Positions 34,776 through 44,600 of a DNA stretch of 64,000 nucleotides are shown in pieces. The stretch's first letter is position 1. The number at the start of each line of letters is the position of its first letter. Where the stretch lies: contig NC_069665.1 of assembly GCF_027244095.1 (NCBI RefSeq), positions 1,366,501 through 1,430,500 on the forward strand, in the 5' to 3' direction. The translations under genes were made by a program, and so were the position numbers. The notes below the pieces were generated by a model. That model saw only the letters and a list, made by a program, of their open reading frames with translations. It was not told where the DNA came from and searched no databases. The stretch comes from Hemicordylus capensis. Lineage: Eukaryota > Chordata > Lepidosauria > Squamata > Cordylidae.

Positions 34776-34900
34776 GGCATCTCCAAGATAGGTCTGAGAA
34801 AGACTCCTGCCTGTAACCCTGGAGAAGCCGCTGCCAGTAAACAATACTGAGCTAGACGGTCTGACTTGGTATACTGCAGCTTCCTGTCTTCCTATGTTCC
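34776..34900 (+). mobile_element. 5S-headed tRNA SINE, 3' part
   Basis: CATCTCCAAGATAGGTCTGA to the tail GCAGCTTCCTGTCTTCCTAT. Confidence 0.75.
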
Positions 34901-35696
34901 ATCTGTTGAGGTGGGGTTACTACAGAAAGAAACAGTAGACAAGCATCTTCTTGACCAATGGGAAAGGATTGTGCGGGAGAGTGGTGAAGGCCATGCGGAC
35001 TGCAGGAAGGAACCACAAATACTATGGTAACCATGACCTAACAGTGGTGGTTGATGCAGCATGGAAGCATGGCAGAACAAAGAAGATGTGGCACTCCTGG
35101 GTTGTGCCCGATAATGGCAGAAAGCCAGAAGTCAGAAGAACAGGCCAAGAGCTCTTTGGTATAAGAAGGCAGAAAAATATTTCTTTGTCCTGGCCAGATT
35201 AACTCGGCGATGGGGTGGGAGAAGCAGTTTGCAGGAGAGAAATGCTTTGTAGAAGGAGGCAAGCCTAGAATCATAGGATGGGATTTCTTGAGAGGCTAAC
35301 AGGAGGAGAAACCCAGTAGCCCCAAGGCTGTGGCTTCAGCAGCATGGACAACGGAGTCCCCCTCCATCTCTTCTACTGAAGAGAAGCTACTTCCCTCTCA
35401 ACCCAGCCTGGGAGGAAGGACATCTCTGATCCTCAAGCCACGTCATGACTGTCTAAAGCCATGACTTGGAGCTTTCCATCTTAGGCAACCCTTTCCTGCA
35501 TCAGTGGGTCTTCCAAAGAACCTCTGCACCTTTGCCATGGAAATGTAATGCATTACTGCAGAGGATTCTGGGCACATCGAGAGTTCATGTGTGGCACTAT
35601 GACTGGCCAGAACAGTTGGGGTCTCACCACTGGCCCGTGTGAACAGATAGTGTGGCCTCCAACTACCCAATTCTCTCTTACAGTGGTGCATTTAAG

Positions 35697-35996
35697 ACTA
35701 TAGGAAGCTGCCATATACTGAGTCAGGCCCTTGGTCAATCTAGCTTAGTATTGTCTACAGAGACTGGCAGCAGCTTCTCCTAGGTTGCAGGCAGGAATCT
35801 CTCAGCCCTATCTTGGAGATGCCGCCAGGGGGGGAACTTGGAACATAGATGCCTCTTCCCAGAGTGGCTCCATCCCCTGAGGGGAATATCTCACAGTGTT
35901 TGCACCAAGTCTCCCATTCATATGCAACCAGGGTGGACCCTGATTAGCTAAGAGGACAAGTCATGCTTGCTACCACCAGACCAGCTCTCCTCTCCT
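35697..35996 (-). mobile_element. 5S-headed tRNA SINE, near full length
   Basis: ACTATAGGAAGCTGCCATAT at the tail; the head ends CACCAGACCAGCTCTCC. Confidence 0.85.
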
Positions 35997-36140
35997 GGAG
36001 AACTAGAGAGGGAGTGGGGGGCAGGCTGTCTCTTGAGGAAATTCTGCCCAAATCAAAACTTTATTCTGATTTTTAACTGAAAAGCCCCAAGGAACCCCAA
36101 GGCTCCCCAGAACATGGCTTGAAATACTACTGATCTCGAG

Positions 36141-36300
36141 GAACTTAGGCAGTGTCCTTCTACTGAGACAGACCCTAGCTCTCTCTCTTCCAGTGCTGTC
36201 TACACTGAGTAGCAGCGGTTTCCCCAAGATTTCAGGCAGGAGTCTCGATGCCAGGGAGGGAACCTGGGGCCTTCTGCATGCCAAGCAGCTGCTCTGCCCC
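36141..36300 (-). mobile_element. 5S-headed tRNA SINE, decayed 3' part
   Basis: TACTGAGACAGACCCTAGCTC ... CAGGCAGGAGTCTCGATGCC ... CTTCTGCATGCCAAGCAGC; the head is missing. Confidence 0.7.
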
Positions 36301-36541
36301 TAGGCTTGTGGTTTGTGTGTTTTAACAAGGCCTAAAGCAAAGGTTTCCGAGGATAAAATGACCCCTGCAGAATGGTGCTCCTCTGGGAATACTCCCTTCC
36401 CTTTGCTGTTCCAGCCGCCCTGCAGAGGAAGTTCCTGAGCTGCTGGGCAGTCAAGCCAGCAGGTGGTGGTGGTGGTGGAAGAACTAGGTGAGCTTCTGGG
36501 AAGTGCCTGAGCCAACCCAGCATCCTGCCTCTTTTTGACAG

Positions 36542-36608
36542 GGGCACCACCTGGGAGGCCGGCTGCTGCTTCTCCTGTGCTGGTCCATTCTGCCCTCTTG
36601 TGCGGACG
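36542..36608 (+). CDS. PRSS54: PRSS54 signal-peptide exon
   Basis: Acceptor TTTTTGACAG, donor GGACG|GTGAGT. Encodes [20 protein letters not shown] then AD and one base of Gly. An in-frame TGA lies just upstream of the acceptor, so the ATG must be in an earlier exon ending in phase 0. Human PRSS54 also splits next to its Met-Arg-Gly start. Confidence 0.75.
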
Positions 36609-39600
36609 GTGAGTGACATTCCGGAGGCTGGCCTTGCAGCAGAGCTTGAGTTACTGCAGGGGGAGTGACTAGGAGGGCCTCTCGGGCTCCAAGGAAGTAG
36701 CCAAAGCCAGCAGAAAGGAGATGGGGACCCTCCCTGAGCACCTGAGCTGGGGGCTGCCAGGGGAAGGGGGTGTCTGTGTGTGATCTCTGCTCTCAGTGCC
36801 ATGGCAGATGGCCCGACCTTCCGATGACACCATCTGAATCAGCACACTGTGAAGAAGGTAGCATTCTTGGCAGAGGCCCCACCTGCAACTGGCTCCGCAT
36901 TTTGCAGAGTAAATCTGTTGCCATTTGTGTGTCATTTTCCCTTCAGCTCACAGAGTGACTTTGCCAAAGCTATCTTTGTGCGTGAGCAGGGGATGGAGTC
37001 CTTCAAGCCAAGCAGCTTGTTCACTGGGCCAGATGCTCTGTGCGCTTTCCAGACTTTGAGTTTCCTTGTGGAAATGGTTAGGACTCCTGCAACATCCCGA
37101 AGGGTGAGGCAGAACTCTAGGAGCTGCTGGGCTCTAGGACCCACCAAGCCCAGGCGAGCCCTCCTTGCCCTCCTCACTGCTAGAAGGGCTTGCTCCCCAC
37201 ACGCCCCAAGGTGAGGATTTGTGGGCAGCCCCATGGCCGTGGGAAGCCTTTCAGTGGCCAAAGATCCCGCGGGGGAGAGGGGTGTTCTGTATCCGGCAGC
37301 ACATCTCTGGCTCTGGACTCCATGCCTATAAGAAAAGGGAAAGGAGGGAGGGCATGCGCAGGCAGAGCCTGGACCACCGACTGGTGCCTCTTCTTCCCCT
37401 CAGGTGTAGGCTGCGGCAAGCAGGACAGCAGAGCTCCCACAAGCATCGCGCAGGAGTTTGCAGTCCTGGGTGAATTTCCTTGGGTGGTGTCACTGCAGGA
37501 TCGCCAAGGCCGCCACGTGGCCTTTGGGTCCATCCTCAGCAAGCACTGGATACTGAGTGTGGCCTCCAGTTTCCAGAACAGGTAGGTGCCAACGTGGAGG
37601 ATTCTGTGTGTGCACACCCAGGCCTAGCACAAGCACGGCAGCCGACGGCTGTTGCCTCAGGCACTAGCTCAGGGCTGGCGGCGGCGGCCATGGTGGGCAG
37701 CTGGACTTCCACCTGCATTGCGTTTCCTAGGCAGGCATCTGGTCTCATCAGGCAATGGGGCCTGCGAGGGCTCGCCTCCCCAATACCCAGCGGGACAGCC
37801 TACCACCTGGCTGCTACCAACCCAGCTGAATATCCCTCAGAGCCCCCGGAAGGATTTCCTTGCTGTGGGTGGTGTTTCAGCACAGGCAGAGCTCGTACTC
37901 TCCAGAGAGAGTCAAAAGGCTGGCACCTCTGGCAGCCAGGAAGGATGCACCCCTTTTGCTCACTGAAGGCCGAGGGGAAGAGTGCAGCCTGCCTGCTGCG
38001 GCCCCCTGCCAAAAGCTTCCCCGCAAGTGCTCTGGGGAGCTGCTTGGCTTGTGGGGTGTCTGCTGCATCCCCCTACAGGGGAGCCATTTCTGCAGCCAGG
38101 TGGGGTTCCTTAGGATGGCAGAAAGATCCCCGTTCCCCTAACCCTTAAACAGGCACCCAAGAGCCAGGGGGTCGGCCACTTCCTCTCACCCCCACCTCCA
38201 CGCTGCTGGCTTTGCCCGTCATGCACAGTCAGGCGCCTCGCCAGGAGAAGGCGGCCAGGAATGGAAGGGGGTGTGGGTTCAGGCAGAGGCCAGGGAGCAT
38301 GCCTCCTGCCAGGCCGGGACGTGTGCAAGACTTGGGCAGCGTCTGCTCTCTTCCTTGCCAGGAGCCAGATCTCGGCCTTGGTTGGGGTCACCAGTCCACA
38401 GCAGAGGCACAAGCCGCTTCTCATCAGCACCACCATCCAGCACCAGGCTTTTGATGAACTCACCCTTGTCCACGACCTGGCCCTCCTGAAGACAGCTGCC
38501 CCGCTCTCATTCAGCCAGGCGGTGCAGCCCATCTGCTTCCCCTTCCCAAACCTCCCTGCTGCCGCTCTGGAAAACTGCTTGCTTGTGGGCTGGCTGAACC
38601 CACATGCAGGTGAGTCGTGCTGGCCCTTGGGCATCCCTCCCTCCTGGATCTACAAGGACAGGGAGGCGAAGTGGCCCTGGCTCTGCTGTCCGTGCACTGC
38701 ACTGCTACCCTCCCTTCCTAGCAGAAGCTCAGGGCTATGGGTCTGGCCTCAGGCTGTTGTTGTTGGCCTCACCACTGATGTGGTGTCATGCTGTCCCTTG
38801 GGAAGATGCCTAGCTCTCCCACTCATCTTCCCCACCTGCCACTGTGGATCTGCCTTGCAGGTATCTACATTTCGGAACTTCTACAGTGCCTTCTTGCTGG
38901 GCACTAAAGTCGTCCAGCACTTCCAAGCTTTTTGCTGAGATTCCAGTTGAGTCCCCTCGCATAATTAAGTGACCAGCAGTCACTCCTAGTGTAGGCAGTT
39001 TCTCCAGTGCCAGGGGCTGATGAAACCATGTGCTTTGCTCAAGCCTCCTGCAGGGTACACCAGAGAGAGCCATTCCTTTGCCGACAGTCTTGGGCTGAAA
39101 GCGGACATGAGGTTTCAGAACAAGAGGCGAGCCTGTGCTGGGCTCTGTGCAGAGGGAAAAGCCCCCGTGTGTGTGTGTGTTGGGCTCTGTTGCCAGCTAA
39201 GCCCTGTCCAGGCCTCAGAAGGCTGGCCCTCTCTCACGCCTTGATCTCTTGGTCCAGACAGGAAGCGACTCTCTACGGAAGCTTTCGGTGGTGGACGTGG
39301 ACCCCTGTCCCCTGCACAGAATCGTGACCACCGAGTGTGCCAGCCACAGGGATGGTGACAATGTGCCTGGATGCCTGGTGAGGAAGAGAAGTTCACAGCC
39401 TTCTCTATGTCATGCCATTAACCCCTGCCATGCTTTAACCTCACATTTCATGACGTGATAAAAGGTGGCAGTTCCCCACTTTTTCAGAGCTAGCAGTTCC
39501 TTTGTAGAGACTGCAAACACACCCAACAAAGATGTATTGAAAAGATGGAAATTGCCCCACCCTTTTAATGGGGAGAATTGCTGCCGACATTATTTTGTAC

Positions 39601-41211
39601 AATGGCAGGTGTGTTTAGCTGTCCTAGGTGACATTTGTGTATCCCTTAAGAGAGTCAGTAAAAAATTATGCAAGAAACGTTGCATGAGAACAAAAGGCCT
39701 GTTAAAAGCTAGGTGACCTAGATGTGCCTTGCTGCTTAGCATCTGCATTTGTGGTTCCGAGGGCTGAACCAGGCCACAGTTGGATTAAAGGATCTAGATA
39801 ACCAGAGATCTCCTGTGAATATTACATCTACTGCACTGAAACGAACGGTGCCTTTTATTGCCTAGAAAGGCCTGTAGAGAGCCTCACAACAGCCAAAGTT
39901 TGAGAAGAGGCCCAGTGTTTGAGTAGGATTTTCTTAGCTGTGAGCCATGCATGGGATGGATGGACCTCGCCCCAGGATGGACCATGTGCCAGGCACATGG
40001 GAGGAGTCAGAGGCTGGGAGACAAGGGCGCTTTCCAGATTACCCGCTGCAACAGTGTCACTACATGTCTGTTAAGTGTGATTCCGTACTGCCTGTGTTTT
40101 GACACTGCAGTCCCTGTGCTGTCAGCAAGGTGCTGGTCACATTTCTGATGCCATTTTCAGGTTTTACCTTTGCTACAACGTTGTAAAAAAATAGCTGGAT
40201 TTTCCTGTTGTAGGAGGTTTGCGCAAGCTAGTCAAGACTGCTCCCCCTGCTGGTGGCTTTGTGCAACACCCTTTATTTACGGTTTCAATGCGATCCTGCC
40301 AAGCCCAAGCATCTTGTTGCTTTCCAGATCGTGTGATCTGGAAAGCAACAAGATGCCAGATTCCTTGCACAAGCTACACCAGCGAGGGCTGAAGGTGCCA
40401 ACTCACACTGCCTGGTGCTTCTGCAGCCAGTTTGCACTGATCTGCTTGTGGCAATCCAAGTTCAAGGCCAACGCGGACCGCCAGGAGCACCAAGCACCAC
40501 TTGGCTTGCTCAGCGCTCCTTTGGAAGGTCTGTGGAGAGGAGCAAACTGGCAGCTAATCCTCCAGTGGCCCACTACGGGCAAGCCACACAAAGCCCTCCT
40601 CACTCTCACAACGGTGGTGGGCCCTACCTGAGTAGTGGCGAGCTCTTCCCCTCCCTTCCCCGGGTCTCTGAGCTTGATCTCCCGGCTTCCTCTCTCTCTC
40701 CAAGGGTGACCCAGGCAACCCAGTCGCGTGCCAGGCACCGGGCACAGGCCAGTGGGTGCTGAAGGGAGTCCTGAGCAAGGGCGGTGCAAGATGCTACGGG
40801 CCGTTCCTCTACACCCGGGTCTCCTCCTACAGTGAGTGGATCGTGGCCACCACAGCCAAGCAGGGAACCCCCGTCCCGCCCACCTTCGTGGAGAAACACT
40901 TTGCCTCCTGGATCCCAGCAGGGGAGAACAGAGGGGTCGCGGAGCCCTTGCGTCGGGCCCGAGTGCTCAACTCCTCAGACTCTGGGGAAGAGCCTCCTGG
41001 CCAGCTGCAAGCAGAAGAGGCGCTGGAAGGCAGCAGCTCAGGCCAGCCGGTGGAGCCCCAGGGCAAGGCGCTGCTGCCCGTCTACTATGATTACTACAGC
41101 GGGGAGGTGATGCCCATCTCCACGGCCAAGCGGGGCCAGCCTCAGGGACCCCGAGGAGTGCTCTGCGCCAGTTCCTTGCTCCATCTCCTGACTTTCTGGG
41201 CCATCAGTTAG
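36542..41211 (+). CDS. PRSS54: Inactive serine protease 54 homologue (start exon not found)
   Basis: Visible coding exons: 36,542-36,608, 37,404-37,581, 38,362-38,609, 39,262-39,377 and 40,705-41,211, frames joining correctly, 371 residues plus an unseen start (human about 395). Exon order: signal-peptide core ([15 protein letters not shown]), then a trypsin-like domain from [10 protein letters not shown] to [13 protein letters not shown], a tail ending [13 protein letters not shown] (human PLYYDYYGGEV) and a hydrophobic C-terminus that could be a GPI signal. Active-site positions: His57 is Ser (ILSVASS), Asp102 is kept (VHDLALLK), Ser195 is Pro (GDPGNP). The Cys42-Cys58 pair is absent. So it cannot be an ordinary serine protease. 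In mammals PRSS54 is testis-enriched and linked to acrosome formation. It converges on CCDC113, as in human. Confidence 0.93.
37404..37581 (+). CDS. PRSS54: PRSS54 exon with the His57 region
   Basis: Acceptor TTCCCCTCAG, donor [30 protein letters not shown] then [32 protein letters not shown] corresponds to human FWVLSIASAIQN. Confidence 0.93.
38362..38609 (+). CDS. PRSS54: PRSS54 exon with the Asp102 region
   Basis: Acceptor TTCCTTGCCAG, donor ATGCAG|GTGAGT read as GCA G|GT. Contains [22 protein letters not shown] and [12 protein letters not shown]. Confidence 0.93.
39262..39377 (+). CDS. PRSS54: PRSS54 exon, cysteine-pair region
   Basis: Acceptor GTCCAGACAG, donor [30 protein letters not shown] then [17 protein letters not shown]; both cysteines of the 168-182 type pair are present. 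Confidence 0.92.
40026..40356. mobile_element. MITE copy 1 with a perfect 22-bp palindrome at its end
   Basis: Left terminus GGCGCTTTCCAG (40,026-40,037). The interior (GCTGTCAGCAAGGTGC, AATAGCTG, GATCCTGCCAAGCC) is shared with the copy at 51,751-52,048. Right end lies in an inverted repeat: arms 40,309-40,330 and 40,335-40,356 around a GTGT loop. Inside PRSS54 intron between the last two exons. Confidence 0.75.
40705..41211 (+). CDS. PRSS54: PRSS54 last exon (Ser195 region, tail, stop)
   Basis: Acceptor CTCTCCAAG at 40,704. [10 protein letters not shown] replaces the protease GDSGGP motif; then [19 protein letters not shown], an acidic low-complexity tail, [11 protein letters not shown] and the hydrophobic end [20 protein letters not shown] at 41,209-41,211. 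Confidence 0.94.
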   Translation, partial: GDPGNPVACQAPGTGQWVLKGVLSKGGARCYGPFLYTRVSSYSEWIVATTAKQGTPVPPTFVEKHFASWIPAGENRGVAEPLRRARVLNSSDSGEEPPGQLQAEEALEGSSSGQPVEPQGKALLPVYYDYYSGEVMPISTAKRGQPQGPRGVLCASSLLHLLTFWAIS

Positions 41212-41303
41212 GTTGTGAGCACCACCAACATGGCTGAGATGTGCAGTGATGGACTCCTCAGGCTGCTCATGTGTCGCGGTCTCCTGGAAGAGCCTCTTGG
41301 GCT

Positions 41304-41309
41304 ATTAAA
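41304..41309 (+). terminator. PRSS54: PRSS54 poly(A) signal, proximal candidate
   Basis: ATTAAA about 95 nt after the stop. Confidence 0.45.
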
Positions 41310-41381
41310 GTCTAAGCCCTCCTGGGGCCCCTCCCCTGACCCACTTGGTACAAAATGACTCCAAAGCGGGAAATCTGGGTA

Positions 41382-41387
41382 AATAAA
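41382..41387 (+). terminator. PRSS54: PRSS54 poly(A) signal, distal candidate
   Basis: AATAAA within GGTAAATAAATACC, about 170 nt after the stop. It is the canonical hexamer, so I favour it. Confidence 0.6.
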
Positions 41388-41606
41388 TACCATTTGCATT
41401 TGCTTCTCCCAGGAGAAGGAGAGGGAGCTCTGGGGGCAGGGCCCTGCCAGGCCCGGGTGCAGCAGAGGCCTCTTCTGCTGCGAAGGGAGGGTCGCACGAG
41501 GCCGAGGAGGAGGTGCGAATCCTGCTGCGGAGGCTCCCGCTCTCTCCAAAGGTGGACCCAGGCGGCCGGAGCCACGACAGACCTTCCCGGCCCACCTTCC
41601 TCTCTC

Positions 41607-41699
41607 TCAGCAGATGGCTTGCTCGGGGAGAATGGCCTGCAGCTCGTGACTGGCCATCTGCGCCTTGCGCCAGACACAGCGATAGCTCTGCAAGGACAT
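41607..41699 (-). CDS. CCDC113: CCDC113 exon 9 (stop)
   Basis: Acceptor GTCCTGCAG; MSLQSYRCVWRKAQMASHEL then QAILPEQAIC and TGA; aligns with human MSLKGHRKAWNRMKITNEQL. Confidence 0.93.
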   Translation of the reverse strand: MSLQSYRCVWRKAQMASHELQAILPEQAIC

Positions 41700-44600
41700 C
41701 TGCAGGACACCAGAGAGGGCCACAGATGAAGGCAGCCGCCAGAGGAACCCCCACAGGCCCCCCCCGGATGCTCTCCCGAGTGCTGCCACCCCCTCCATCT
41801 CAGTGGGCCCCAGCCACACCTTGGGGCCGCCTCGGGCTCCTCAGCAAGGGGGGTGGGGAGCCCCTCCCAGACCTCCCTTCCCCTTGCGGAGCTTCCTTTC
41901 CTGGACTGGCTTTGCAGAGTTCATGGGGGCAGCCGGCTGGCCCCAGAGGGGGTGGGGTTCCCGCCTACCCTCGAGGCAGGCGGCCAGCAGCTTCCCTGCC
42001 CTCCAGGGCTTGCTTCATCGCACTGCCCAGAAGCAAGAGCCAAGAGGCTCACCTGGAGGGTGGCTCCCCAGGGGACCGCTGCAGGGCCCTCCCTGCACTG
42101 AACACCCCTTGGCAGCAATGGAGGTGGGACCTGGCTGGGCTGGGCCTCTCCAGGAATGAGCCCCTGAAGGCTGCTCTGGGGCTGCTCCAAATGCCCACTG
42201 GCCCTTCTCAGCCTGCAGTTTCCTTTCCTCTGTGCTCAAACGGGGGTACGTTTCCTTTGCCGAGGCCGTGACTGGGTTCCCAACACGGCTGGCTTCAATG
42301 CAGAGGGACTGGCCGACTGGCCACAATGGTAATGACTGGTGTTCCCAGGAACCGGGATTCCCAGATGTAGTTGACTGCAACTCCCATCACCCACAGCCAC
42401 AAGCCATTGCAGCTGGGGATGCTGGGAGTTGTAGTCCACAGCATCCGGAAATCCTTCTTGGAGAGGATACTGGTCACACGAGCCGGGAGCTTTGTCCCTC
42501 TCTGCGTTGGTGCCACACACAGGACTGGGCGATTCAGGCATCAGGAGCAAGTTTGGGCTCAGCAAGCTGCGGTCAGCTGTGCGCCTCACAGGGGCCTCCC
42601 CTCAGCAGGGACACCCGTACCTCTGCAATCTCCACCTTCCTCTCCCAGATCTTGATGGTATTTTCCAGCTCATGAACGGCCATCTTCTCGTGGACATAGT
42701 CAAGGATAGGAGGCACTTTGTACGCGGACAGTATTCTCCGCAGCCTTTTGTTCAGGTGCTCAGCCTTCTCCCGCTCCTGGAGAGAAACAGGACAGAGACT
42801 TGGAGAGGTGGTGGCACGCACTCACTCTCACTCTCTCTCTGGCTTTGTGGCTTGCATTTGACCCTCCACAGGGTAAGCAACAGCTTGAGAGGATAATTCA
42901 GAGCATGGAAACACTGGCAGCAGGGAAAGGATTAAACAGTCTCTCCCCCAGGGCTTCTGCTTCTTTGAAGCAAAAATAAATCACAGATCTCCTGTGTAAC
43001 GTGTGGTTTGGCCTTTGGTGGGACCATTACTCCAGAGCAGGGATTCCCAATAGCGGGTACTAGTACTCCGAGGGGTCCTCGGCCTTCCTGCCTCCCCACT
43101 CTGCAGTTGCACAATTTGTTCCCCATCTGAAAATCCCTGGCTTAGAGTGACACATCCTCAGCGATGTGTCTGCTGAAGAAGGGGTGGGTGAAAACGCTCC
43201 TCCTCTGCTCCTGATTGGCTGGCTACATGCTGAAGCTCAGCAGACCCCTCCCCTCAGGCTGACTGACAGGCTTCAGAAAATTAGCACTGAATGTTCCCAT
43301 TGAAATTAATAGGATTAATTTCAGTAAAAGTGCATATGAGTAACTTAGTACAGAGGTGAGCCAGTGACTGGAGAAACCCATCTCCCCAATTGTAACACTT
43401 CCATTTGAGTGTTTATGTATATATGTGTACACACACAAAGTTAAGTGTTACCGTTACGAGACGGGCTACTCCAGTCATTGTCTCACATCTACACTTAGTT
43501 ATTCATACTCAGTCTTATTGAAATAAATGGGACAAGTTTACTTGTCCTTTTAATTTCAGTGGGAGCATGCATGTGTAACTCAGTCTGGAGGTAAATGAGT
43601 GACTGGAGTAGCCGGTCTCATAACTGTAACACGCAACACAAACACACAATCTCTATGGAGTAGCTGAGCTGAAGCTCTGTGACCAAAGGGGCACACTTGC
43701 TACAGAAAGGCTGGGAACCCTGCCTGCCTGCCGCTGATGACTGGCTCTCTTGTGGGGTGGTTCTGGCTGGTAACCCACTCCAGGCTCATAGTGGGGAAAC
43801 TCCTGGATGCATATCTTGAATGCACAACAGCAAAAAGACAAAGGGAGACTGAGCTTCACCACTATCTTTCTCTCCTTCTGCCACCCAAAGGACCCCTCCT
43901 TTGTTCTAAGCATTTATATTCCTGAGAACACGATGGACAGGAAATCCGATGTGTTCCAGATTTCAATGCTTTCAATTTCTGGCCAGGTTCTTCAATATTC
44001 CATTGACTTAGCACTAAGTGAGCAATGCTGGTTTCTAGGCAATGCAAGGATCTGTCAGCTTGGAGTTGTTTTTCTCCTGGAACAGTCTGAATTGTACTCT
44101 GGACCAGGGGTCAGAGAAACCACAGGCAGCTGCCCAAAAAGACATCAGAAGCAACTGCACTGGATGCTGGTCATGCTCTGAAGCCCACCTTGTTGTTACT
44201 GCAAAACCAGCACAAAACTAGGCCTGGGAACAGCTTCCAAGGGAGCGACCCTGGATTGGCACACGTGACTCGGCTCGCAATGGGAAGCCGTGTGCAGGAC
44301 GAGCTGGCAGTGCAGCATCCGTTCCCCACCGTGCCTGCCGTTGTACCTACCTCCTCAACAAGGACGGCTTCCCGCTCAATTTTCTCCAAGGACTCCTTTC
44401 TCTGGGCAATGTCTTTCACCAGACGGGTGGCCATTGCTGTGGTGTTTTGCAGCTTCATCTGAAATACAGCAAGATGGTCAGGACGAGAGGGAGGCAGGGC
44501 GGCTTGTGTGCCTGTAAGCAAGGGGGACACCCAGAGGACATCACTTCCACGCAACAGCCAGACTGATTTCACTCACTGGAATGTTGGCTAGCCACACGGC

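Larger units (their letters stand above)
29060..36541. other. GINS3-PRSS54 interval
   Basis: About 7.5 kb presumed to hold the PRSS54 promoter and 5' exon(s), none of which I can prove. It contains SINE copies, the CCAAT cluster, a hAT-like element, a split CR1 copy, an unclassified insertion and an L2 tail (each listed). Confidence 0.5.

Noticed and set aside
36372-36486. ATG GTG CTC CTC frame ending at ACTAG|GTGAGC as the PRSS54 start exon
   Set aside because: The donor leaves phase 2, but the signal-peptide exon needs phase 0; joining them hits a stop at the next exon.
37480-38148. 222-codon open frame through PRSS54 intron
   Set aside because: Reads PRSS54 exon sequence in a wrong frame and then intron; no homology.
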